Source of the DNA: Robiginitomaculum sp.
Lineage (GTDB): Bacteria > Pseudomonadota > Alphaproteobacteria > Caulobacterales > Maricaulaceae
NCBI GenBank assembly: GCA_026982235.1
Contig: JALSHM010000441.1
Location: 1-8,932, forward strand
Direction: 5' to 3'
Length of the DNA stretch: 8,932 nucleotides
Positions 1-5,377 of this stretch are shown piece by piece (positions within the stretch are counted from its first letter, which is position 1; the number at the start of each line of letters is the position of its first letter). The notes beneath the pieces are model-generated. The model did no database searches. It was given only the letters and a program-made list of their open reading frames with translations, and had not been told where the DNA came from. The position numbers were made by a program, and so were the translations under genes.

Positions 1-561
1 TTGGAGGCTCTAAGCGGTGCGGATACAGATGTGTTTAGCGGTGCAGATTCTATTGTAGCTCGCTTGGACACTTTGGAGAAGAAAATTGCGGACGAAAGCC
101 CGCTTACTGTGTCAAGGCTACCAAATGCGCCTTCTGAGGCATTCAATAAAAAAGACCAAACTGGCAATCAAAAAGACCAAACTGGAACACAGAAATCTAT
201 AACAGACAATCCCGCACCAGAAAGAGTTTCCGAAAGCTCTAATTTGACGGCAGAAGGCCAGTCCGAGCTTGAAATCCTCATAGACACATTCCCCCGAGAA
301 AAATTACTGGCAGCGGTCAAAAAGCAAGAAGCATCGGCCATGTCTAAACCAGGTTGGCTCCGGCGCGCTTTGAGCAAGCATATCAAGGTTAGAACTGATG
401 AAGCCGTTGACCCTTATAAGACAATTGACGCTGCTGAAGCGGCGCTCGGGGCTGGTGATATTACCGCTGCCTTGGCGTATATTCAAAAATTAAACCCTCC
501 CGTTCGCACCAGTATTGCCGAATGGACGCAGGCCGCCAAAAAAATTGCGGCTCAACAATAA
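1..561 (+). CDS. mic60: Mic60/mitofilin-like inner-membrane protein (COG4223), 3' part
   Basis: This is the C-terminal 186 residues of an alphaproteobacterial mitofilin (Mic60) homologue; the frame is open to base 1 and the TTG there is probably not a real start. The N-terminal membrane anchor and most of the coiled coil lie outside the window. Residues 20-32 look like the end of a coiled coil (ARLDTLEKKI). Residues 35-85 are a polar, low-complexity linker with a repeated heptapeptide. From about residue 96 comes the conserved mitofilin C-terminal module: FPREKLL, then GWLRRALSKHIKVR, then an AEAALGAGDITAALAYI helix pair. In this class the family shapes and tethers the inner membrane. The stop is 14 bases before the hemY ATG, so the two are likely co-transcribed, and this adjacency is itself characteristic. 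hemC/hemD would be expected upstream. The family call is strong; the exact role in this species is inferred. Confidence 0.82.
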   Translation: MEALSGADTDVFSGADSIVARLDTLEKKIADESPLTVSRLPNAPSEAFNKKDQTGNQKDQTGTQKSITDNPAPERVSESSNLTAEGQSELEILIDTFPREKLLAAVKKQEASAMSKPGWLRRALSKHIKVRTDEAVDPYKTIDAAEAALGAGDITAALAYIQKLNPPVRTSIAEWTQAAKKIAAQQ

Positions 562-575
562 AACAGGAAAATCAT

Positions 576-2075
576 ATGGCTCGTTGGCTGATATTACCGC
601 TTATCCTTCTCGTCGCTCTGGCAGGCCTTTTGGTCTATGTCGGCAGTGAACGCTATATCCAATACGAATTTGTTATAGGGAAACCAACCGAGGGACTTTA
701 TGTTTCAATGCAGGCCGCTATTGCAATTTGTGCGGCGCTTGTTGTTACCATAGTTTTATTATGGTCGCTACTCACATGGATGTGGCGTCTGCCGACCCGC
801 ATGAAAAAGGGCATGGGGCGCAGGCGCGGCGAACAAGGCCTCGATGCGGTTGAGCAGGCTTTATTGGCCGTAGAATCCGGGGACGGCACGGCTGCGTTCA
901 AGAAAGCCAAAAAGGCCAGCGAGCTTTTGAACCGACCAAATTTAACCGCGCTAATCTCTGCCAAGGCGGCGGAAATTCGCGGCGAACACGACGATGCTCA
1001 CACCCATTATACCAGTCTAAGGGATAATCCAGAAACCGAAGCCGCAGGCCTACGCGGCTTGGCGCGGCTGTCTGAAAACCGGGGAGACCATGTGGCCAGC
1101 ATTGAAGTGGCCAAGGCGGCACTTGAATCCCAAAAAGCGCCAATGTGGGCTTTTGACTTGCTCTACACCTCGCAAACCGCACTGGCCGATTGGGAGGGTG
1201 CGCTGGAAACTTTGGCAATAGCAGAAAAACGTAAACTTTTGGGCAAAGACGAAATTCGTCGGCGCCGGGCGGTACTGTTGGCGGCTAATGCCAGCGCCTT
1301 GGACGACAAGGGTCAATTTGCAGAAGCTCTTGACCAGGCAAAGCGTGCCGTAGATTTATCGCCGGGCTTTGCACCGGGTGTAGCATTGGCGGCGCGACTA
1401 CTGGCTAAGGACGGGCAAGGCAAAAAGGCGGCACAAATCATTGAAAAAGCTTGGAGCCGCAGTCCTCATCCGGCGCTCTCAATCGCTTATCGGGATTTAT
1501 GGCAAGGGGAGACCGCTAAAGCCACCGCCAAAAAAATTAAACATTTAATCAAGACCAATGGCTCACACCGCGAAAGCAAGATCTTGGCCGTAGAACAGGC
1601 CTTGGCTGTTGGCGATGGTGTGGCGGCATTGTCAATGTTGGATGAGTTGTTAAGAGATGCGGAGCCCTCGGCGCGGCTCTGCACTTTGGCGGCGCAGGCG
1701 GAAAACATGCTGGGCAATGGTATTGACGCCCGCACTTGGCAAAACCGCGCGGCGAGCGCTCCTATTGAAGCCGATTGGTCAGACCTGGATCCGGACGGTG
1801 ACGCCTTTAATTACACGGACTCCGATTGGCAAAAACTAGCACTGTCCTACGGTAAGAACGGCACGCTCATCCATCCGCGCTACGAGGCAGGCAAGCGTCG
1901 CCGGGCTGTGGTAACGATAAAAAATGACGCGCCAATTTCTGAAGATAATGTTGAGAAGAGCGACGAAGCACCGCCGCCTAGCCCGGATAATCCGGGTGTG
2001 GACAATAAAGCCACGGAAAATCAAGATTTAGCAGGCCGGCTCGAAAATTTATTAGATGATAGCAACAGATCCTAG
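576..2075 (+). CDS. hemY: HemY-type TPR inner-membrane protein
   Basis: A 499-residue protein of the HemY N-terminal family, associated with haem biosynthesis loci; its biochemical role is unresolved, and it is not the protoporphyrinogen oxidase that shares the name in Bacillus. Two membrane helices lie at about residues 4-22 and 46-70, separated by a short loop containing QYEFVIGKP, and are followed by a basic stretch (RLPTRMKKGMGRRR). The rest is a series of alpha-helical TPR-like repeats (about 88-410), for example FAEALDQAKRAVDLSPG. Near 425-460 is the alphaproteobacterial tail WSDLDPDGDAF...LIHPRYE, followed by a disordered acidic C-terminus. No CxxC pair is present in the tail. The start at 576 is preferred over an in-frame upstream start at 522 because AGGA at 565-568 sits 7 bases before it and the protein then begins directly with the membrane anchor. 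The upstream start would overlap mic60. Confidence 0.9.
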   Translation: MARWLILPLILLVALAGLLVYVGSERYIQYEFVIGKPTEGLYVSMQAAIAICAALVVTIVLLWSLLTWMWRLPTRMKKGMGRRRGEQGLDAVEQALLAVESGDGTAAFKKAKKASELLNRPNLTALISAKAAEIRGEHDDAHTHYTSLRDNPETEAAGLRGLARLSENRGDHVASIEVAKAALESQKAPMWAFDLLYTSQTALADWEGALETLAIAEKRKLLGKDEIRRRRAVLLAANASALDDKGQFAEALDQAKRAVDLSPGFAPGVALAARLLAKDGQGKKAAQIIEKAWSRSPHPALSIAYRDLWQGETAKATAKKIKHLIKTNGSHRESKILAVEQALAVGDGVAALSMLDELLRDAEPSARLCTLAAQAENMLGNGIDARTWQNRAASAPIEADWSDLDPDGDAFNYTDSDWQKLALSYGKNGTLIHPRYEAGKRRRAVVTIKNDAPISEDNVEKSDEAPPPSPDNPGVDNKATENQDLAGRLENLLDDSNRS

Positions 2076-2113
2076 AGCGTTTTGCGATCATTTGCATCTA
2101 TTGATGCGCTAGG
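2071..2113. repeat. Imperfect inverted repeat between hemY and trcR
   Basis: CCTA-GA-GCG at 2071-2079 pairs with CGC-TAGG at 2107-2113 (GA bulged), and inside it GCATC (2094-2098) pairs with GATGC (2103-2107) around a TATT loop. The two pairings share C2107, so they cannot both form completely. The element begins inside the hemY stop region. AGAGCGTTTT resembles, from memory, the start of dispersed intergenic palindromes common in alphaproteobacterial genomes. It may also act as a weak bidirectional transcription end for convergent hemY and trcR, but there is no clear T-tract. Confidence 0.4.
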
Positions 2114-2130
2114 ATTTACGAGTCCACTAT

Positions 2131-2805
2131 CTAGTTTTCTGGCGCAGTGGGCTTAAATAGGCTTTCTAATGTGTGCTCAGTTTTTGGCGTTTCCTCCACA
2201 GGTGTGTCGGTAACAGGTTGCAACGCTTCGCCCTCATCATTTTTGGGTGCGTTCTGCGCATCACGCTTTGCTTTTTTCTCGGCGGCAATTTTCACAGCTT
2301 CGTCCAAATCCACTTGTGTACATAGGCCAAGTGAAACCGGGTCGGTTGGGTTAATTGTGCTGGTCTTCCAGTGCGTACGGTCACGGATAGACTTAATCGT
2401 CGGCTTGGTGGTGCCGATCAGTTTTGAAATTTGCGGATCGGATATTTCCGGGTGATTGCGCACCAGCCAGGCAATAGCATCTGGACGGTCTTGGCGACGT
2501 GATAAAGGCGTATAGCGCGAACCACGGCGTTTTTTGGTTTTCTTGGTTTGTGTGGGTGTGTGGTCGAAACTTATGGCGACTAAATTGTAGGACGGGTCTT
2601 TTTCGGCCTTTTCAATTTCGTCCCTTGTCACTTGTCCATTGGAAATTGGGTCGGCGCCGCGAATGCCAGTAGCAACGTCGCCATCAGCAATACCTTTAAC
2701 CTCAAGGATGTGCAAATCACAGAATGCGGATATTTGCTCAAAGGTCAGCACTGTGTTGTCAATCAACCAAACGGCTGTGGCTTTCGGCATTAAAATCTTG
2801 CTCAT
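2131..2805 (-). CDS. trcR: Cell-cycle transcriptional regulator TrcR (DUF1013)
   Basis: A 224-residue member of the DUF1013 family, annotated as the cell-cycle transcriptional regulator TrcR and found almost only in Alphaproteobacteria, where it is linked to RNA polymerase and CtrA-controlled transcription. Conserved blocks visible are LMPKATAVWLIDNTVLTFEQIS (about 5-26, split here only for naming), LEVKGIADGDVATGI (34-48), a basic linker (KKTKKRRGSRYTPLSRRQDRPDAIAW, about 88-113) and a second helix-turn-helix-like segment NHPEISDPQISKLIGTTKPTI (117-137). It then reaches THWK and GLCTQVDLDEAV. The last 45 residues are charged and probably disordered. The start at 2805 is chosen over 2859 because AGGAG (2813-2817) lies 7 bases upstream and MSKILMPKATAVW matches the family's N-terminus. 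A weak promoter (TTGTCT at 2846-2851, N16, TATTTC at 2824-2829) would give a very short leader. Confidence 0.92.
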   Translation of the reverse strand: MSKILMPKATAVWLIDNTVLTFEQISAFCDLHILEVKGIADGDVATGIRGADPISNGQVTRDEIEKAEKDPSYNLVAISFDHTPTQTKKTKKRRGSRYTPLSRRQDRPDAIAWLVRNHPEISDPQISKLIGTTKPTIKSIRDRTHWKTSTINPTDPVSLGLCTQVDLDEAVKIAAEKKAKRDAQNAPKNDEGEALQPVTDTPVEETPKTEHTLESLFKPTAPEN

Positions 2806-2860
2806 TATAATTCTCCTGTTTTGGAAATATGCAAAACAATTGCTTAGACAATATCCCATG

Positions 2861-2882
2861 AAAAAACCCCGCTCGGCGGGGT
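2861..2882 (-). terminator. Rho-independent terminator upstream of trcR
   Basis: CCCCGC (2867-2872) pairs with GCGGGG (2876-2881) around a TCG loop, extended by an A:T pair. Read on the minus strand the stem is followed by six T (complement of A-run 2861-2866). On the plus strand the tract is only TGGTTTT, so minus-strand termination is favoured. It lies about 56 bases upstream of the trcR start with no recognised minus-strand gene before it. It either ends a small RNA or acts as an attenuator in a trcR leader. Confidence 0.75.
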
Positions 2883-2906
2883 GGTTTTGGAAGCCTTAGC
2901 CTCCGA

Positions 2907-2921
2907 TTAACCCTTATCTAA
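2907..2921. promoter_or_regulatory. CtrA-like binding box
   Basis: TTAA-N7-CTAA differs by one base from the CtrA consensus TTAA-N7-TTAA. It sits between divergent trcR and the DUF1192/rcdA pair, just upstream of the -35 proposed for the DUF1192 gene. The location next to genes of the CtrA circuit makes it more believable than a random match, but binding is inferred. Confidence 0.45.
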
Positions 2922-2926
2922 GCCTT

Positions 2927-2954
2927 TTGATTGGTTTTGGCAAGGGGGTATAGA
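2927..2954 (+). promoter_or_regulatory. Putative sigma-70 promoter for the DUF1192 gene
   Basis: TTGATT (2927-2932), a 16-base spacer and TATAGA (2949-2954) predict a start near 2961, about 78 bases before the DUF1192 ATG. The CtrA-like box ends six bases upstream of the -35. The transcript could run on into rcdA. Confidence 0.4.
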
Positions 2955-3025
2955 ATTTATTGGCGAAGTTGAAAATTTACCATATAAGGGCTGGTATATA
3001 GGGGCAGATAACAGTGCCGAGTAAC

Positions 3026-3030
3026 AGGGA
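3026..3030 (+). promoter_or_regulatory. Ribosome binding site deciding the DUF1192 start
   Basis: AGGGA sits 8 bases before the ATG at 3039. It overlaps the alternative in-frame ATG at 3030, which therefore cannot use it. Confidence 0.6.
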
Positions 3031-3038
3031 TGCTCAAT

Positions 3039-3227
3039 ATGGAAGATGCAGATTTAAAACGCGCCGGACAGGCATTTCTTGTGGGCGAAGATTTATATGG
3101 TGTATCTGTGGCGCAATTGAAGGAAAGGCTGGAGATATTGCAAGCCGAACAAGATCGGATAGAACGCGAGATTGCAAAAAAAACCAAAGAGCTGGCAAGC
3201 GCAGAAAGTTTTTTTAAAAAAAGTTAA
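3039..3227 (+). CDS. DUF1192 family small protein
   Basis: A 62-residue acidic/charged protein matching the DUF1192 family of Alphaproteobacteria, whose function is unknown. It has a short variable head with the conserved LVGEDLYGVSVAQLKERL segment (about 14-31). A heptad-rich coiled coil follows (LKERLEILQAEQDRIEREIA), and it ends in the family's FFKK-type terminus. No membrane segment or signal peptide is visible, so it is probably cytoplasmic and dimeric. The start at 3039 (MEDADL) fits the Shine-Dalgarno spacing better than 3030. It lies directly upstream of rcdA in the same direction with an 80-base gap, and this pairing suggests but does not prove a link to RcdA or CtrA turnover. The last codons are encoded by a perfect T7A7 palindrome (3209-3222). 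Confidence 0.82.
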   Translation: MEDADLKRAGQAFLVGEDLYGVSVAQLKERLEILQAEQDRIEREIAKKTKELASAESFFKKS

Positions 3228-3242
3228 GATTTGGCGCGAGCC

Positions 3243-3272
3243 TTGCAAGCCTATTTGCAAACAGACTATTTT
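3243..3272 (+). promoter_or_regulatory. Possible rcdA promoter with paired TTGCAA motifs
   Basis: TTGCAA occurs at 3243-3248 and again at 3255-3260, exactly 12 bases apart; the hexamer is itself palindromic. The first copy could serve as a -35 with an 18-base spacer to TATTTT (3267-3272). The match is weak, and rcdA may instead be read through from the DUF1192 gene. Confidence 0.25.
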
Positions 3273-3297
3273 GATACACTGGCTTTACCGCCGTGAC

Positions 3298-3301
3298 GGA
3301 G
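3298..3301 (+). promoter_or_regulatory. Ribosome binding site deciding the rcdA start
   Basis: GGAG lies 6 bases before the ATG at 3308. It falls inside the reading frame that would begin at the upstream GTG (3293), so the ATG is favoured. Confidence 0.65.
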
Positions 3302-3307
3302 TTAAAA

Positions 3308-3883
3308 ATGAACGACAGTACAGGGCGCACACAAACGCGAAACACGCAGGTGAATACATTGGTAGATACATTGGGGCCACAGGCTGAAGCACGGCTAAAA
3401 GAATTTACGGCTTCGGAGTTGTTTGCCAAAACATTTCGCGAGGGCATGGATATGGTCGAGGAGACCGCAGCCTATCTAGACGGGCCAGGTCGCCAAGACA
3501 GCAAAAAACTTGGCCGTAATGACGCGCTGATTTACGCGTCCCAAAGCATGCGCCTGACCACACGCCTGATGCAGGTGGCTTCGTGGCTCTTGGTGCAGCG
3601 CGCGCTCAAAGAGGGCGAAATGACCGGTGCCGAAGCGAGAGCAGAAAAGTACAGACTTGTGCCGGAACGGGAAGACGAAGCCCAAGGCATCAAACCCTTA
3701 GCGCAATATGCCGCAAGCTTGCCCGCGCTTCTCTTGGATTTACTGGCACGTTCCGAAAAACTCTATGAACGCATTGTCCGCCTCGACAGATCCCTATACG
3801 GCTCCATAAACGCCCAACACGGCAATACAGTAGCAGACCAACTAAACCGCCTAGAAGCCGCATTTTCCAATTTTTCTGATTAA
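3308..3883 (+). CDS. rcdA: RcdA, regulator of CtrA degradation (DUF1465)
   Basis: A 191-residue member of the DUF1465/RcdA family. In Caulobacter RcdA is the middle adaptor of the CpdR-RcdA-PopA hierarchy that delivers CtrA and other substrates to ClpXP at the cell pole. The family core is clear: LFAKTFREGMDMVEETAAYLDG (about 38-59), then the signature SQSMRLTTRLMQVASWLLVQRAL (78-100) and an ALKEGEMTGAEARAEKYRL helix (99-117). A third helical segment (LPALLLDLLARSEKLYERIVRLD, 138-160) completes the three-helix bundle. The C-terminal tail (about 163-191) is divergent, as is usual where RcdA binds its substrates. It follows DUF1192 in the same direction and converges on rpmE. The call is confident; the start is set by the Shine-Dalgarno at 3298. 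Confidence 0.92.
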   Translation: MNDSTGRTQTRNTQVNTLVDTLGPQAEARLKEFTASELFAKTFREGMDMVEETAAYLDGPGRQDSKKLGRNDALIYASQSMRLTTRLMQVASWLLVQRALKEGEMTGAEARAEKYRLVPEREDEAQGIKPLAQYAASLPALLLDLLARSEKLYERIVRLDRSLYGSINAQHGNTVADQLNRLEAAFSNFSD

Positions 3884-3921
3884 GGTCTATTCCGGATTTA
3901 GGGTTTCGTAGATGCCCCAAT

Positions 3922-3950
3922 AAAAAACCCGCCAACAAGGCGGGTTTGGT
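3922..3950. terminator. Shared terminator of convergent rcdA and rpmE
   Basis: AAACCCGCC (3925-3933) and GGCGGGTTT (3939-3947) form a nine-base-pair stem with an AACAA loop. On the minus strand it is followed by a six-T run, giving a strong rpmE terminator. On the plus strand the tail is TTTGGTTT, a weaker rcdA terminator. Confidence 0.85.
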
Positions 3951-3965
3951 TTGCGGGCTTGTGTT

Positions 3966-4184
3966 TTATGCAAAGCCTTTGAACTTGTCTTTGAAGCGCG
4001 AGACGCGGCCTGCGCGGTCCAGGAGTTGTTGTCCGCCGCCTGTCCATACCGGGTGGTTGGACGAGTCGATGTCCAAAACCAAGGTGTCACCTTCTTTGCC
4101 GTAGGTGGAGCGGGTCATATATTCTGTGCCGTCAGTCATGACCACTTTGATCATGTGGTAATCTGGGTGTAAATCTTTTTTCAT
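3966..4184 (-). CDS. rpmE: 50S ribosomal protein L31
   Basis: A 72-residue L31 (bL31). It begins MKKDLHPDYHMIKVVMTDG and carries the typical block YMTRSTYGKEGDTLVLDID, then HPVWTGG and ending DRAGRVSRFKDKFKGF. It has no cysteines, so it belongs to the zinc-independent alphaproteobacterial form rather than the CxxC zinc-ribbon type. The protein joins the two ribosomal subunits at the central protuberance. The start at 4184 rather than 4205 is supported by AAGGA (complement of 4192-4196) 7 bases upstream and by the conserved MKKDLHPDYH start. It has its own promoter (4241-4269) and terminator, so it is a one-gene unit. Confidence 0.96.
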   Translation of the reverse strand: MKKDLHPDYHMIKVVMTDGTEYMTRSTYGKEGDTLVLDIDSSNHPVWTGGGQQLLDRAGRVSRFKDKFKGFA

Positions 4185-4240
4185 TGTCTTTTCCTTGTTG
4201 ATCACGGGTTCAAGCGTTTGTGGTCCCCCGCGAGAGCGGG

Positions 4241-4269
4241 CTTATAACCAGCAGTTTTTAGGAAATCAA
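4241..4269 (-). promoter_or_regulatory. rpmE promoter with GC-rich discriminator palindrome
   Basis: On the minus strand TTGATT (4264-4269), a 17-base spacer and TATAAG (4241-4246) precede rpmE, predicting a start near 4234 and a leader of about 50 bases. Immediately after the -10 comes CCCGC-TCTC-GCGGG (4227-4240), a GC-rich palindrome over the start site. GC-rich discriminators are typical of stringently controlled ribosomal promoters; that mode of control here is inferred. Confidence 0.6.
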
Positions 4270-4283
4270 GACCTATTCAAACA

Positions 4284-5285
4284 TCAAGCAGTTGTAACCG
4301 GCAACTTTACCGGAGTTTTTATGGGTTTTGAATTTTCGGCAATTGCATGTTTGCGGCTGTGCAATTTTGCGTGTTCGATAAATACGGACGGGGCACCGCT
4401 TTTGAAGTGGGCATGGTCTTTTTGCAAAGCGGCCACAATAAAATCAAATGCAGCGCGAACTCTGGCGCTTTTCTTGAGATCTTCATGGGCAACAACCCAC
4501 AGATCTTCTTCCCGACCCAGTTCTGGCAAAACCCTAATCAGCCCCATCTCTGTTGCATCGGCGGCGTGGCCAACCATACCAATGCCGTAGCCAGCAAGCA
4601 CAGCGTTAAAATGCGCCATGAGGTTATTGGTGCGAAACACGGTGCGCGGCATGGGTACTATGTGGCCGCTATCGTCTAATGGCCAAAATGTTTGCGTGCC
4701 GATATTGAGCCGCACACCATTATGGTCGAGCAAATCTTCTGGCTTACTGGGTGTGCCTTTCTCGTCCAGATAGGCTTTTGAGGCATAAAGCCCAAAACCA
4801 AAACTGGTGACGCGGCGGCCAATCAGACTGTTTTGTGTGCCCGGCCCCATCCAGCGCAGGGCAATATCAGCTTCGCGCTGCGCCAAATTAGCGGCACGAA
4901 AATCTATATTGATATCGACCACTATATCGGGGTTGTCCTTGCGAAATTCTTGCATAATCGCCGGTAGCCAAAAATCACCAAGACCTTCCGAGGCCGTAAT
5001 CATCACCGGGCCGACCAAAGAATGCTCCAGCGTAGCCGATGAGCGGGTAATAGCATCGGCCTCAGCTTCCATTCGCCGGACATGGTCAAGTACTAGATAG
5101 CCAAATTCAGTGGGTGCGAGACGTCCGTCTTCTTTGGTCAAGAGCGACGCACCAAACCGCGCCTCCAGGGCTTTCATACGTCGCCCTACTGTGGGCTGAC
5201 TAATATTAAGTTGCTCGCCAGCCGCCGTTAAGCTGCCTGTTTCAGCAACAGCAAGGAAAATCGGATAATCGGACCAGTTATTCAT
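4284..5285 (-). CDS. LysR-family transcriptional regulator
   Basis: A 333-residue LysR-type regulator. The N-terminal winged helix-turn-helix is plain: NNWSDYPIFLAVAETGSLTA (2-21), then AAGEQLNISQPTVGRRMKALE (21-41) and GYLVLDHVRRMEAEADAI (62-79) as the linker helix. The effector-binding domain runs from about 90 to 290 (GPVMITASEGLGDFWLPAIM, then ADIALRW, then NLMAHFNAVLAGYGIGMV). A basic tail of about 40 residues extends beyond the usual length of about 300. The target and ligand cannot be told from sequence. The start at 5285 begins the domain correctly but has no Shine-Dalgarno at normal distance; a promoter ends 7 bases upstream, which suggests a leaderless transcript. It is divergent from the TPR gene, a common arrangement for LysR targets, so that gene is the first candidate target. 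Confidence 0.9.
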   Translation of the reverse strand: MNNWSDYPIFLAVAETGSLTAAGEQLNISQPTVGRRMKALEARFGASLLTKEDGRLAPTEFGYLVLDHVRRMEAEADAITRSSATLEHSLVGPVMITASEGLGDFWLPAIMQEFRKDNPDIVVDINIDFRAANLAQREADIALRWMGPGTQNSLIGRRVTSFGFGLYASKAYLDEKGTPSKPEDLLDHNGVRLNIGTQTFWPLDDSGHIVPMPRTVFRTNNLMAHFNAVLAGYGIGMVGHAADATEMGLIRVLPELGREEDLWVVAHEDLKKSARVRAAFDFIVAALQKDHAHFKSGAPSVFIEHAKLHSRKHAIAENSKPIKTPVKLPVTTA

Positions 5286-5292
5286 GCAGAAA

Positions 5293-5320
5293 CGTATAGT
5301 GCCTCTGCGAATTAAGTCAA
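5293..5320 (-). promoter_or_regulatory. lysR promoter, apparently leaderless
   Basis: On the minus strand TTGACT (5315-5320), a 16-base spacer and TATACG (5293-5298) form a good sigma-70-type promoter. The -10 ends only 7 bases before the ATG, so transcription should begin at or next to the A of ATG. Confidence 0.55.
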
Positions 5321-5333
5321 TTACATTCTTATT

Positions 5334-5359
5334 TGAACGTGTGAGTGTGGATATGTTCA
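5334..5359. promoter_or_regulatory. Inverted repeat in the lysR-TPR divergent region
   Basis: TGAAC (5334-5338) and GTTCA (5355-5359) form an inverted repeat with 16 bases between them, just upstream of the TPR gene. It could be an operator. The spacing is wider than the classic LysR T-N11-A box, so the assignment is weak. Confidence 0.2.
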
Positions 5360-5377
5360 CTAACACAGGAGTTTATC

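Larger units (their letters stand above)
2865..2975 (-). ncRNA. Candidate small RNA or leader ending at the 2861-2882 terminator
   Basis: On the minus strand this stretch ends in a strong intrinsic terminator but contains no convincing open reading frame. It also holds a second inverted repeat: CTAAGCCTT (2918-2926, plus strand) against AAGCCTTAG (2891-2899), nine pairs with one mismatch, with GGAGG in the loop on the minus strand. A weak promoter-like pair (TTTTCA, N17, TATACC) lies just upstream on the minus strand and would give an RNA of roughly 90 nt. The 5' end is a guess. It matches no SRP, 6S or tmRNA signature that I can recognise. Alternatively it is simply an untranslated leader of trcR with an attenuator. 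Confidence 0.3.

Noticed and set aside
522..575. Upstream in-frame start for hemY
   Set aside because: It would overlap mic60 by 40 bases, has no Shine-Dalgarno, and puts 18 polar residues before the membrane anchor.
2957..3187. Minus-strand frame opposite the DUF1192 gene
   Set aside because: It is cysteine/serine-rich antisense to a gene with clear family features, has no ribosome site, and only the last eight codons lie in non-coding DNA.
4195..4679. Plus-strand frames opposite lysR
   Set aside because: They run antisense to well-conserved LysR effector-domain sequence and have no ribosome site or recognisable domain.
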